From Certhia americana (Eukaryota; Chordata; Aves; Passeriformes; Certhiidae), in the NCBI GenBank assembly GCA_018697195.1, contig CM031858.1, positions 128,926,593 to 128,990,592 on the forward strand: 64,000 nucleotides of DNA, written 5' to 3'. Under the pieces are notes generated by a model that ran no database searches, had not been told where the DNA came from, and saw nothing but the letters and a program-made list of their open reading frames with translations. This document shows positions 13,685-26,600 of the stretch, piece after piece. The first letter of the stretch is position 1; each line of letters starts with the position of its first letter. The translations under genes and the position numbers were made by a program.

Positions 13685-16079
13685 AGTTTGTTACACTAAT
13701 GCTAAAAGTCTGAAGCAGAATAATTATAAACTTCTTTATTTTTAATGCACTTATACAAAGTATAAAGGATAGCTGTACTCATTTTAGAAAAGTCCTAAGA
13801 GAATACTGATACCGTATTTCATTAGATTAGCTGGAATTGAAGTCTCCAATATAGACTACACAAAGTAATCTAAAGCAAAGTATTTAACTTCAGGAAAGTT
13901 TAGGCAATAAATTCCTCTGCCAAAAAGCAAAAAAAGTTACTACAGCTGTACTTTTAAGAGACATTGCTTATATTTATATAACATGCCAGAAGTCCTTTAG
14001 GCTCAAAAAGAATCAAATATGGGTGTAGCAGGTGATATTTTCCATGGTTATACATCTGAAAAGATGACACAGGGACTACCAAGAAGGTAATGGATATACT
14101 TTTGGCTTTGCTTGATTTTAAAATGTAGAATTTGTCATGAATAAGTCAAGATCCTGTAAGGTGTAGAGTGGTGGTGGCCAGCCTGGGACAGACTGCTCCC
14201 CACCTTGTGGATCAAGGTCCCAAATCCCTGCTCTACCAGTCTGCACCATTTTGCCCATCCAAAAGCCCAGTTCCTTCAAGTGATATTTCAAATAGTGAAG
14301 TCTGTTCCATTAGACCAGATGTGCAGGTCTGGGGAGAAAGAATTACCCATAATACTGAAAGCAGAGGCAGCCAAACTCCCTCTCTACCAAGTACCAGAAC
14401 TGTCTGAGGAAGTCTGCTTATTCCTGCCATCTAACACAGACAGCTAAATTAGCAGAACTAAATGTCCCATATAATCACTAAAGAGTTAGAGTCTCTAATT
14501 TTTTAATCTCTATGGCTGCTAAATCAGGCATACACATTCCCATCTAGATCTAGGTTCTTTGCCTCATGAGAACCAGAAGCATTCAGACTACTCTCACAGC
14601 GTGGCTGCTGCACACAACAATTGGTGTCCTCAGTGACCAGGCATAATGACTCCTTGGCTTCTATTCAGCCACTCAAGACAGGTACTAATCCACCAATGAA
14701 AATATATAACAAAGAATATTTCCCCCAGAAACCCTTGCTCAGGTTCTGGCACTGTTAGTTACTGCCACTAAGCAAGACAAAAGTGAAACTACAGGCTTTC
14801 CCTCATCTCAGTACTATACACTGACAACCTTCAATAGTGCAATTTATTATACTCATCAGTGCTTCAGCATTTGTAGAAACACACACTTTGGAAGACTATC
14901 ATTTCACATCATCAGATGATGCCATTAAAGATATCTTTTATTTACATGACTCACTGTCTAGACAGTGTGAGAAAATACTCATTACAAGTTACGAGATAGC
15001 TCTTCCTCAGTGCTGCATGTCACACCAAAAGTCTTTCATTTGGGTACTAGATCACACCTGAATGAAGCAGTGGAGTGGTGAGAAGGGGAAAAGAGAGCCT
15101 CAAAAACTTCACAAGAAATGAATACCCAAATATCTTCTTAGAATCTGAGGCAATACTGCTTATTGACAAATAAGCTCCCAAGCAAATACTACCATTAGCA
15201 AATCCAAAACTGTATTTTGAATCATCTGGCCTAACACAGCACATGCACTCTTAAAAGTGAATGTGAAATAGTATAAGCATATAAAGAAGGAAAGGAAGGA
15301 ATTTGTGTATGTCATTTAAGACTATCAAATATAAAACCAGATTAAACCTCTTTCTGAGGCCAGCAAATTCACACAAATTCATATTGGCACAGAAATCTCC
15401 GGTGATCTCACCCAGAAAGAGAGATGCTGGGTTAGCCTTGCAGGCAGACTCCAGCTCCAGAAACACTCAGGAATATGTGTTTAACTATAGACACTGAAAA
15501 CAGCTGTAGGTAAACTAATGAGACCACTCACAGGGTATACAATTACACGCAATGTTTCTAGACCTTAAAGCATCACAGCAGTCTTAGTCTTGCACAATAA
15601 AGCTTAAAACTTCCTTCTTTTGAAGCATCTTCCCTATGTTTTGAATTTTAAATCACAGACCCCAGCTGAAGCCTGAATTGAAAGAAAAATCAGCAATTAC
15701 TACAAAATCCACAGAAAAATATACACACATTTTTAAAACAATTTCAGGTATCATAGCATTGCCATGATTGATGACAGTTGTACAATACATATTTCATTTC
15801 AAGCCCAGCAGATTCAAGTTAAATGTTTAGGGCTTTTTTTTTTTTCCCCCTCAACAAATACATTAAAAAGGTTTTTATATTTATAGAACAGCATTTTCAT
15901 CAAGCCACCTAAACCTATTACTCCAACACAGCAATATTGATCTTTGTGCATCAGTGCAGCTTCTATGGCTTTCTTCTGTACGTGAAGATATGTGTGTGCC
16001 CGTGTGTGCATGTGCACACACACTTCTACACATCTGTCACCAGGTTTTACTTACTTGGTTTTGTGTATAAAAATACTTA

Positions 16080-16165
16080 TTGTGGGGAGTTTGGGTTTTT
16101 GGTGGGTGTGGGGATTTTTTTTTTTTTTTTTTGGGGGGGCGTTTTTGGGTTTTAAAATTTTTTTA
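16080..16165 (+). repeat. G/T-rich low-complexity tract
   Basis: The plus strand alternates runs of G (up to 7) with runs of T (up to 18) and contains well over four G-triplets within 60 bases, so a G-quadruplex on the plus strand is possible. The glycine/phenylalanine-rich open frames across it are translations of the low-complexity tract. Confidence 0.8.
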
Positions 16166-16539
16166 CCACTCAAATTTAGAAAACTGTAAGAGGGAAAGAG
16201 CCTTCAATTACACTGAAGGGAGTGTTAAATGGAGGGGAAACTTGAGGGCGAGAAGTCAGACACGAAAGAGAAACCACTCAATACAAATGCAAGTGAAAAA
16301 GTGACAAAGTAAGGAAGTCTGATGCATTTGAACTCTGAATGTTCAATGTGAATGCACTTAACCCTTTCTGATACGGTTACATTCTCTTGTACATCAAAAT
16401 CTTATGAAACGTAGCTTTAACTCTCTCCACGCTATGGAAACACCCTACATTTGGCTTTGGGCCTACTTGGGCATATACATTTTGTGTCCCTGAAAGGTGG
16501 CTTAGGCAGAAGAGAGGCCGCTTTTTTGAGCAAAAGCAG

Positions 16540-16740
16540 ACTATACCCCAGCAGGATGGAAAGCCTGCGGTGGGGCAGGGGGGGCTGCGGGAGCAGCAGC
16601 CAGAGCCACGGGCGAGTGAGACCACAAGAGGGAGCCGGCATTGTGCGGCGGCACCGGGAAAAGCCCGGCCCGCTGCCGGCGCTCCCAACACAGGGCAAGC
16701 GGCTCAGACAGCCAAGGGCAGGCGCCTGAAGAACAGTTCT
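16540..16740. promoter_or_regulatory. CpG-rich patch in the intron before exon 2
   Basis: About 200 bp hold some fifteen CpGs, with blocks such as GCGGCGGCACCGGG and CCCGGCCCGCTGCCGGCG, surrounded by AT-rich intron. The overlapping frames on both strands (up to 104 codons) have no known domain. A possible internal promoter, enhancer or transcript start; no donor is convincing on the minus strand. Confidence 0.35.
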
Positions 16741-19700
16741 TCCCAATTTCTACCTGATATAATACCACACTCGCTCTGTGCGCATTAGTATGCACTATTC
16801 TGTGCCCACAGTACCAACAGAATATTAAGTAATTGCCCCTAAAATTCAGCTATATTAATTTATTTCTCCAAAGAGCAAATAGACAGCCCGGGTTGCAATA
16901 AAAAGACCATTTCAGTGCCTCCTATTTCGCCTCTCACCACAGCCAAACAAGTTAGAGGTTTTCCTCTTGCCCCCAACTAAACCTCCCCCTCCACCTTCCC
17001 CTGCTTGGGTGATAGCTTTCTATGTGAAATATTCCAAAAGTGGAATTGCAGAAGCAACACAATAGGCTGTGTCATGCCTACAACTCACACTGTACCTAGT
17101 CATAAAACCTGGATTGTACACACCACAACTACAGCCATGTGACGACAGCATGAACTTGAACGTACCCCAACAAAATTTAACACCATTTCTTTCTTGCACC
17201 AAAACACAGAGAACCAAACAAAACCTGGTATTTCCCTCACACCTATAATCAGTCAGAGAGATCAAATGGTAAAGCAGAGAAGAAATAGAGGCTCACATAG
17301 ATCTTTATAAACATCGTTTCAGCACCACTTATGTGCTAAGAAAGCTAAATCCCAAGGGCAGATACAATTCAAAAGCACAGAGAGATAGTGACTGCACTGG
17401 CATCTCCTGTGAAAACATATTTCCTTATGGGCTTCTTGGAATTGAAGATGTAAAGCACATCAGTCTGGTAAGCTCTAAACTGCTTGGATATGAAGAAATG
17501 AAGAACTGCTGAACTGCAACAACTATCCATGGCAAACTCTGAAACTATGAAAGGAAAATTAAAAAATGGGGAAATAGGTGTACCTGGATGAAATACTAAA
17601 CAGTTAACAAGAATAACTGTCCCCAAATGAGTTCCTAGCCATTATCTTTTCCATAATTATTGCAAGTAGCTTCAGTAACTGTGCATACAAATGACCCATT
17701 AGAAACTTAACAGGTCATTTCCAAAGGTGATTATGAGCCCTGACTTACAGAGCTGCTTGGGTTTTCACACAATTCTGTTCAGCACCAACAATCTGCACAA
17801 AATTAAGATAAAATGTGTTTCCAAAACACCAAGTGGAAATAAACTTTCAGAAACTAAAGGAAGGTATGAGGTTGAATCACTGATGAATCAAATGCAGTCA
17901 TCTTCATAAATGAAATGTTAAAAAATTTGCTTTTCACTGTGCTCTGGTGTCAGAAGAATGGAAAGGAGGCAGCAATCATATGTTAGAGCCCTTACAATGC
18001 TGCATACTACAGTAAATAATGATGAGTGTAACAGTGAAAAGGCTAGGCAGGAGAGATAAAAATTATAGCAGGCTATCAGAGTGGACATCTGCTATAGAAC
18101 ACAGTATGGAGAGCAGAAACGTGTCAGTAGATAAAGATGAACCAAAATGAACTCCTTAAAACAACAACAAACAAAAACAGGATGCTCTTCACCTCAGTGG
18201 TCCTCCTTGGCCCTGTTTCTTAATGGGGAGCTGTGCTAGTGCAACAAATGGACAAGCAATAGGTTTGGTTTAGAAAATATTAGAAAACTATTCAGAAGCA
18301 CCATTTAAGGAGAGTAATAAAGGCGTATAGATGTGCAGCTTCCTCAGTTGCTGAGGTTGTTAAAGAAACAGCAGGAGACACAAAAACAGATCCTGGCACT
18401 CCCACTGTGAATGGCTTGGGCAGGTTGTAAAGAAATTAACTGAGCAAAACCAGAATAGATTCACTTAAAATGTGCAGGGAAAAAAGGTAAGAGGAAGCAT
18501 CCCAAGCTATATTAACCATAAGAAACAAAAGACATGATCAGTTTTCATTCATATCAAATAAAGGAGAAAACCAAAACTATAAAAAACTTTGATCTTAACT
18601 GAAACTGAACAAAGGTATTGACAACTAGCAAATATTGACCTAGCTTCTGTTTAAATGTCTCAACAACTGAGAAAAAAATGGGCAAGTAGGGTACCAAACT
18701 TGGACAAAAAAACCCCCCTTGATTCTGGAATCATATATGTGATTTTTTTACAGGAAGGAGTGAAATAGAAAATGTGACTCTGATACTGCTTGTTCTTGTC
18801 TCTCTTCTAGCACAAAAAGAGAGAAGAGATAAAACGAACACATAGAAACACTATTACATTGTTTAGCCAGGCCTAGGATCGTGAGAGTCTCTCAACAGGC
18901 CTTTCCTTTTCTCCAGAAATCCCAAAGCCTTGCAAGAACGGGTACAAGAATCTGTATGGCCTCATTGGTTCTGCAGGGAATCAGCAGCCTTCTGTCTATT
19001 GCTCCCCTCTAATATTTAAAACAATCTATCTTTTCTTTTTTTTTTTTAACCATTTCAAATGTAGGCTTTAAACACATGCTCTACATCAAGTTATGTCACA
19101 CTGGAACAAACAGCTCCTCGAAAGGCTGAACTTCTTTTTGTGATTATTTATCTAAAAGCTGCGTCTTCTTTTAAACTGTATATATTTTGTTGGACTGCAT
19201 CTACTGACAGCTAAATTCCCAAGCCTTCAACCTGCCATCTCAAAGAAGCAGATTTGAAAGAGTCCAAGTAGAGTTTACTGTCAGTCTGTAATGAGAGTAA
19301 AATTATAAATCGCTGTACCAAAAGCCAGCTGCTTCATTCTTAACTCTGATCCCCCCCTTTTCTTTTGCATTCTAGCTAGCATACAGCTGCAATAAATGTG
19401 GCTCTTCTCACAAGCCATGCAGATGTTAACAGTTCTGTAGGACATCAAGAAACATTTCAAGAATCTTGTAAGTGCTGACTAAACTTGCTTGAATAACCCA
19501 CACTATCTCCTCCACATTCTTATTCAGTAACATTAGTCTTCCTGAATATATTAAGGGGGGAAAAAAATACCATTTAAGATAAGGCTTTAATGTCTAGGTC
19601 TAAATGCACTATCAATAAACAAGGAATGTTCTTAAGCCATCAGACAACAGATATTCAGATAGTAAAGCAAAGGGAGTAAATTTATTCTTTGCCATGATGA

Positions 19701-20064
19701 GTAATGCATTTTTTTTCTTATCTATGCAAGAGTAGTAAAATGAATGTCTGAAAATATATATTTATAAAAGTCATGGCTGTATGTATTCGAAAGAATGGAT
19801 CAGAACTAGAGCAGGATCTTTTCTTTTCTAGTAATCAAATGGATTAATACTAAATTAGAGTGAAGGAGTTCAAAGTGCTACCTAGTACATTTTTATTAAA
19901 GTTGTATTAGCATGACAGTCATATGCATTAAAGATTAAGCTAAAGCCTCAAACCACAGTCAGCAGCAGCAAGAGTCCAGCTGTGCAGGTAGAGGACTAGA
20001 TACAAAATGCATTAATTAAGTGGTTTTATACTAGAGATGATGTTTTAATATTCTTCCCTCTTCA

Positions 20065-20069
20065 AGCAG
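20065..20069. repeat. Target-site duplication, left copy (AGCAG)
   Basis: Five bases directly before the LTR are identical to 20671-20675 directly after it. Confidence 0.85.
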
Positions 20070-20670
20070 TGTGCTGGGGTAGAGATAATTTTCTTCTTAG
20101 CAGCTAATGTAGGGCTGTGTTTTGGATTTGTGCTGGAAACGGTGTTGGTAACACAGGAATGTTTTAGCTACGGCTGAGTGGGGCTTACACCGAGTCAGGG
20201 CCTTTCTGCTCCTCACCCCTCCCAGCAGCAAGCAGGCTGGGGGTGCATAAGGAGTTGTGAGGGGGACACAGCTGGGACAGCTGACCCCAACTGACCCAAG
20301 AGACATCCCACACCATGTGATGTCATGCATAGCAATAAAACTGGGAGGAAGGTTGGCTGGGAGGCTGCTGCTTGGGGACTGGCTGGGCATCAGTCAGTTG
20401 GTGGTAAGTAATTGTATCAATTGACTTTCTTGGGTTTTATTTCTCTGTCTTTGCTATTTTACCTTTTATTACATTTATCACTATTATTATTGCTATTATT
20501 ATTATTAAAGTTATTATTACTGTTCTTATTTCAATTATTAAACTGTTCTTATCTTAACCCACGACTATTCTCAGTTTTACTCTTTCAGTTCTCTTCCCCT
20601 TGTCTTGCTGGTGGGGAGTGAGCAAGCAGCTGTGTGGGCCTTAGTTGTCAGCTGGGGTTAAACTACAACA
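20070..20670 (+). mobile_element. Solo LTR of an avian ERVL-type endogenous retrovirus
   Basis: This is a 601-bp element starting TGTGCTGGGGTAGAG and ending GGTTAAACTACAACA, i.e. TG...CA ends. It is flanked by the same 5 bases, AGCAG, on both sides (20065-20069 and 20671-20675). A 5-bp duplication fits ERVL-type integration. The text matches the widespread ERVL-type LTR family of birds as I remember it, including the TGGATTTGTGCTGGAAAC block and the closing GGGGAGTGAGCAAGCAGCTG block. Internal signals are a CRE-like TGATGTCA (20318-20325), a TATA-like AATAAAA (20334-20340), an ATTAAA polyadenylation signal (20537-20542) and an ATT-repeat stretch. No primer-binding site or viral gene follows, so this is a solo LTR left by recombination. 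It is antisense to RUNX1T1. Confidence 0.92.
20478..20520 (+). repeat. (ATT)n simple repeat inside the LTR
   Basis: Interrupted ATT/ATTATT units lie in the 3' half of the LTR. A similar ATT-rich tract is, as far as I recall, a family feature and not a later insertion. Confidence 0.7.
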
Positions 20671-20675
20671 AGCAG
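20671..20675. repeat. Target-site duplication, right copy (AGCAG)
   Basis: Five bases directly after the LTR are identical to 20065-20069. The intact duplication shows that the element has not been rearranged at its ends. Confidence 0.85.
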
Positions 20676-23600
20676 CAAGTTTAGTCTCCTTTTTTGGGTA
20701 GGACTTTCAAAACACATGAAGTAGTTTAGAGGCTCAGTCATCGACAAAGCCAATAAGACTCGCATTCATGTATTACTCCAGACACTTGAAAATCCCACAT
20801 CAAATACCCTACCCTGTGTGTAAACTTCACACTTTGAAAACCCGCTGGAAGGAGGGCTGCAGAGCGATTCATAGCACTGAGCCATAAAGAGATCACAATC
20901 TTTGACAAGTTCAGAAACAAAATGTGCAGTCAAGAGTGTCTATGGTGGAGTTTTGAGATTGTCTCCAGTCAAGTGTCAATCTCAGCAGAGTTTCAAAGAG
21001 GACAGGGTAGGAAGAAATAAAACGAACATATCAGTACATTTCCTTCAAGGAATCGATAAAAAGACCTCACTCCTACAAAGGCTTACATACCTGCTCAACT
21101 TCAGATACTTATCCTATTATGTAGCACACTTGAAGTGAAAATCAAGTCTTTGAAAGCACGGGACACAAATAATTTACCATGAAATGTGGAATTTGGGGTA
21201 TTGTTTGTTCTTTGATTTAGTAATACAGGAAATCTGAATATAAAACAGAATTGCAATGTGCTATTTTCTGATGTTTCATGGCACTGCTTTTAGACATTGC
21301 TTTTAGAGTAATTTCATCAAAATGTCATAAAAAGACATTTAAGCATTTTGAGGTAAGCAAAAAGACAATAGACTACAACCTTAAAAAGAAGTCAATGTAA
21401 TATTAACAGAAGCTCTGTAATTAGCTAGTCCAGAAACCTCAAGCTGTCTTCAGGCTTCCCCAAACAAAACAAATTGGAAGGAGAGAGCAGGAAGAAAAGA
21501 ACTAAAAAAAAAGGAGAAAAAATAAAGAGAGAGGAAAGAAAAGCCACACGAAGCAGAGTCCTTCACTGCTGTTATTTCTCCACAAGCGGAAATGCTCCCT
21601 TCAGTCATGGCTTAGGAGGCATAAACATCATTGAAATTCAAAAGCAGCTCTGAGAAAGAGGACGCCTCAATTGGTATGCAAGTGGTGTTTTCTCGCCCTG
21701 AATACATTATGAACTTGCAGCATGCTAATATGCCATGCTATCATAAGCACCAGATGGAACAGTAGGCAGTGTATGTCCCATCAAACCTCAGGAAGATGTA
21801 TTAATGTTCCTGCTCTTTTTTTTTTCTTCCCCTCCCCTCCCCCTCCCCCTTCCCTACTACAACCCCTCAGCTGTGTCCCCAGACTGGCACATTTCGTAGC
21901 ATCAGTCACCTGCTCCTGAAGCACAGTTCTCCAGGGTTGCCTCATCTTCACCAGGTGGTGCCAAGCATCTTTTCAATCTTTTTTATCGCAGAAGGTAAAG
22001 GCCACAAGACGTGTCAGGCTGTGCTTACTGAAGGGTACCGAGTACAAAAGATAACATCATGAGATAAATGATAGATGAGAAAGACTTTGGGTTTAAAGCT
22101 AGCACAATAGTTTTAAATTATGCATAAACGGCACAGCACAAATTTCCACCCTCAGTACTATTGGTGAATGAAGAATTGGGGAACAGCAGCAAAGGGAAAG
22201 GTTTTCCGAGTAATCAAATAAAACAGAGGAAACGATCTTTGAACTTAATTCCTTTTTTCACCACCCTAGAAACCTTTTCACAGATGTACACAATTCAAGA
22301 GCCATTTACAGGGTAGGGGCAGGCTTTAATTTTAAATCAGAGTAAGAAAATGGGACACAGGCAAATTACCTTACAGGATTTTGATTCTTTAAAATATATA
22401 TTATTCTAATGACATTCCTTGCCTTTTGTGACTAACAAATTGCTTAAAGCTGTATGTATGATTTGAAAGACATGGAGAATTTATTACTGCTTCATATCAT
22501 TTATTAATTCGGTCTCAAGCAGGTTTTACATTACTAAAAAGAAATGTGATCTAGTATTCTGTATGAAAGTATGTACATAGGCATACAAAATGAAAGCACT
22601 TATTTTCTGGTATCACCTGAACTTTTCTTATCTATTCATGGAAAGAAATTTCCTATTGAAATATATGATTTGCAAGAAGATTATTTCTTTTTCTCCTCCT
22701 GTTACCATGCTCTTCAGAATGCAAAATAAAATCCTCAAGACTGAAAATTAAGAGCCTGTGAATTCAAAACACAAGTAAGAAAGACCAGAGATAGCTGAAG
22801 AAAAGCTTTAAGCATTTGAAATTTGGATGTTCAAGTATTTTTAAACAGGTTTATTTTTCAGAGAGAAATCACATCAGTAAACATTTTGCCATTTTCTGAT
22901 ATTTTAGAAACCACTTGCTGATTTACAAACAGCTCTCACTATGCATGTAAATTTATTATTTTCCTAACAACATTAGCCTTCTCATAAATACAGTCTAATT
23001 CTACAAGATGCTGAGTATTCACAACTCACACAAACTTTTCTGGGGATTAACATTGCTCAAAACCTTGTAAGAGCTAGATAGAGAAGTTATCTGTTGCATG
23101 TATTAGAAATATTTTTCCAACTGTTAAGGGTCTGGTTGACATGGATTTCTGACCACATATCTAATCCTAACTAAAAAAAAATAACTACCTTTTTCTTTCA
23201 AACAAAATATAAATAACAGGTTTTATTCTAGCATCTGTTAAGTCCAGAAAGGCTTTAATGCAAAAATGTCTTAAGGACTGAGAACTAAGACCAATGTGTT
23301 TGCTCCTTCTTTTCCTACTGAATATTGGGGGACTTGTTTTGTTTCCTAATATATAGCCTTTAAGGATAATTTGCTAAACTATGATTTGCAATGTGCAAAT
23401 AAGTCTATTTAAGTCCATTCTCCTGTGTTATAAAGTAATTTCTGACACCTTAACAGCACTCAATTTAATTACAACATACTGAAACAGTAGAGCTGACTCC
23501 CAGAGGAACAAGTTTGGATCAGAAGATGATGATATATGCTAGCTGCTGATCAGTTTTCAGCATCAGATCCACAATCAGCTGTTTTCAAGAACAATATCAG

Positions 23601-26600
23601 AACATCTGCATCATCATAGTATTTTGTGTCGAAAAGCCCTCCAAAAGCTATGCAACAATGTGCACATACCCACACCTGTAAGCAGACGTATTTAAAACCC
23701 AGCAACCTTACTGTAATGACTAAAGAAGAACAAAAAAATAAACTAACAAAAAAACCCAAAAAAGCCTCCAGCCAAAACAAAACAAACAATCCTCTCAAAA
23801 AAACCCAAATAAACCCCCCAAACAATCAAACAAACCCCCCAAAACAAATAAAAAAAACCCACAAAGAAACTGATTGGTTCTGATTCAGTAAGCATCAATT
23901 TCTGCACCAGAATTCCCATTGGGTAATTCATCAAGACATCTATTCTATATCTAGTGTGGCAAGACAGCTAAAGCACTTACAGTCTCCAAAAAGAAAAACA
24001 CTTGTGACAAAACTATTAAGCATTCCTGGTGATTAAGCAATAGACACTCATTAGTTCAAGACTGTCTTGAACCAATGCTCCAGACAAAACCATGCAATCA
24101 TATCTACTGCTGTCAGGATGAAATCAAGGCATCATGATTTTCTGTATTCCTTCAAGAAAATGCAAGTTACTCAGCAGCATCCACAAAGCTCTTTCTGAGA
24201 GAATATAGAAGTTAACTAAGGAAAGAGTATATAATTTCTCTTGTGGCTCTACAGAGAGATGCAGGTTGATACCTTAAATTTAGGTAGTATTTTTACCTTT
24301 GCAGCTTTTACAGACTCAAAAGCAGTCTGAAGCAAAACCTTTAAGGCAGCATAAATGAAAGGATTCTGTTTCTGCTGGTATCTGAAGATTAAATACCATT
24401 TACTTGCCTTGCTCAAAATTAAAGGAACTGGAAATTACTATTCTACAGATTGGTATGTCACAGGAAGAAAAATAGCTGCTGAGGTGGCAAGCAACCATGC
24501 AAATCAAACCCAAACTATGGTTCTGTCTATGTAAAGGAGTCTGAAGAGGGCAAAGAAAGGCTGTAACACTGGCCTTTCAGGCAGAGAACTTGCTATACAT
24601 GCTCTGTAGACTCTGCTTTCATACCAATCTCTCAATCAAAGTTTCATGTACAGATTCATCTCTTGTGCAGCAGACTAACTTAATAAATGTAGAAACCCCA
24701 AATACACATCTTTTACAACCAGAGAAGAATGTAAAGAGAGATGCAAGTAAATTAACAAAACAAGATAAGCATTCTTCAAAATACTTTAAAAATTTAACAT
24801 AAGAAACAGAGATAGTATTCTCAAAGAAGTGACCATCTCACTTCTTCATTCTCAAGGGGACAATGGAATGCTCACATTGGCTAATAGGAATTGAGAAAAG
24901 AAAGATATACACTCTTTATTGCACAAATCCCCTTTAAAAATTGCAAAGGACTTTGCTTTTATTTCTGACGATGTGATGCAGTCAAATGTGGAGATCAGTG
25001 TAAAATAATCAAATATTGATTTTAATGAAGTAATTTACATTACTTCCAAGATCTAATATGTATGAAATCATCAGAAGTGCTCTCTCTCTTTCAGGACCCT
25101 AAATTAAGAGATCCTACAGGGCCATGGAAGGATGAACTCAACCAATGTGGACCACTTGAATTCTAGAAACCTTGTTGTCCTCCTGTCAATGGAAAAATGG
25201 AAACTAAAAATACCAATCCCAAGAGGCAGTAAACTCTGTTGCAAACCAAGTTCCCAAGAAGAAAACTGATGACTTTCAAAGCTATTAAATGACAGTGCCA
25301 TCTGACCTTGCTGGATATCTAATTACACCCATTCTTTTACAAACATAACCACAGTTGCTTTAATGAGCATCTTTCTGCTTTCTTTCTGTGTTACAAGGTC
25401 CCTGTGTTTCATTCAGGATTTCACTTCCAAAACTGACAGAAATCCCAATACTTTCTAAAAAAAGAATGTTATTATTGCATATCCCTGTTTTAAAGAGATC
25501 ATTTTTGTACACTGCAGTGTTTATAGCCTAAAATGTTCAAAATAGTGTATCTAATACAGTTCCAGGCAAAAAAGTAGTAACACTGCCACAGAAAATGACC
25601 TCTTCTAAATTTCAGTTAGACAAACTTTCTCCTAAAGAGAATACAAATAAGTGTGTGCAAATCTAGCAGATATAATTATGCAATCAACAATTACATGGTG
25701 AAATGGACTGGAAAAATAAAATTAAAACAATAAATGTTAATTTGTATTTGCTAACCACAAAAAATGTGGCTGGTGCTCTGCAAGGCGCAAAATCCCTTAA
25801 AAAAAAAAAAAAAAGTAAGTCTCTTAAAATTTCAAGGAGTGATATGAGGAAGTCACATATAGGTGACTTCTAGTCTATGTAGATGGCATTCATTTGGATT
25901 ATGAAACAGCTACAATGAAAATTCAAGGCTGTGTACACATGCTTACTACTCTGGGTTAAAAGGGCCACCAGAATATATTTGGAATGCACAGTTTAGAAGC
26001 AAGAATCAAATTACAGCTGTATTTTCCTATGATGCGAGTGCACATTTTCCAAACTGCAATCTTGTGGCAGGAAGAGTATTTGAGTCATGTGTGCTTGCAT
26101 GACTCACAAAAGACATAGTAAGGAGAGATCTGAAAGAAGGAAGGGGAAAGGCCCTGTATCCCTAACTGGGAGATTACTCCTTTAGCAGGATGTGGTTTCA
26201 AACAGGAGGACAGTAAGACATTGAACCCAGCATCACTAGAAGAATCAGAGAGAAAGGGGGGACTACAAGAATCTGTACTGGAGATATACAGGAAAGCTCC
26301 CAGGGCTTGGAGAAGAAGATTATAAGCATAACACCAAAATTGCAATAAAGCATTAGAACTGAAAGAGTACCAAGTTAAATTTTAAATATGCTTTCCAAAT
26401 GGCTTAAAACAGAGTAGTGCCTTATACCTCAGAAAAGAATGATAAGCTAGAAAGGACAATGGACTTTGAAAGGTAAAACATGTTCCTACTTCTTGAATCA
26501 TCATTTCAAATTTTACTGCAGTTATTTAAGCACATACACTTGCCACTTACTCAAAGCTCATTTAAATATAGCAACCCCCATTCTTAAATGAAGAATGATA

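Larger units (their letters stand above)
13685..20064 (-). other. Intron 1a between the CR1 and LTR insertions
   Basis: Mostly featureless AT-rich intron, apart from the G/T tract and CpG patch at 16.1-16.7 kb listed separately and a short TG/CA-rich stretch at 15990-16023. Confidence 0.75.

Noticed and set aside
16377..16795. Overlapping 84-104-codon frames on both strands
   Set aside because: They follow from a local G+C-rich patch. Several frames are open at once and none resembles a protein.
20097..20390. 97-codon minus-strand frame
   Set aside because: It lies inside the solo LTR and is antisense to it. LTRs of this type carry no gene here.
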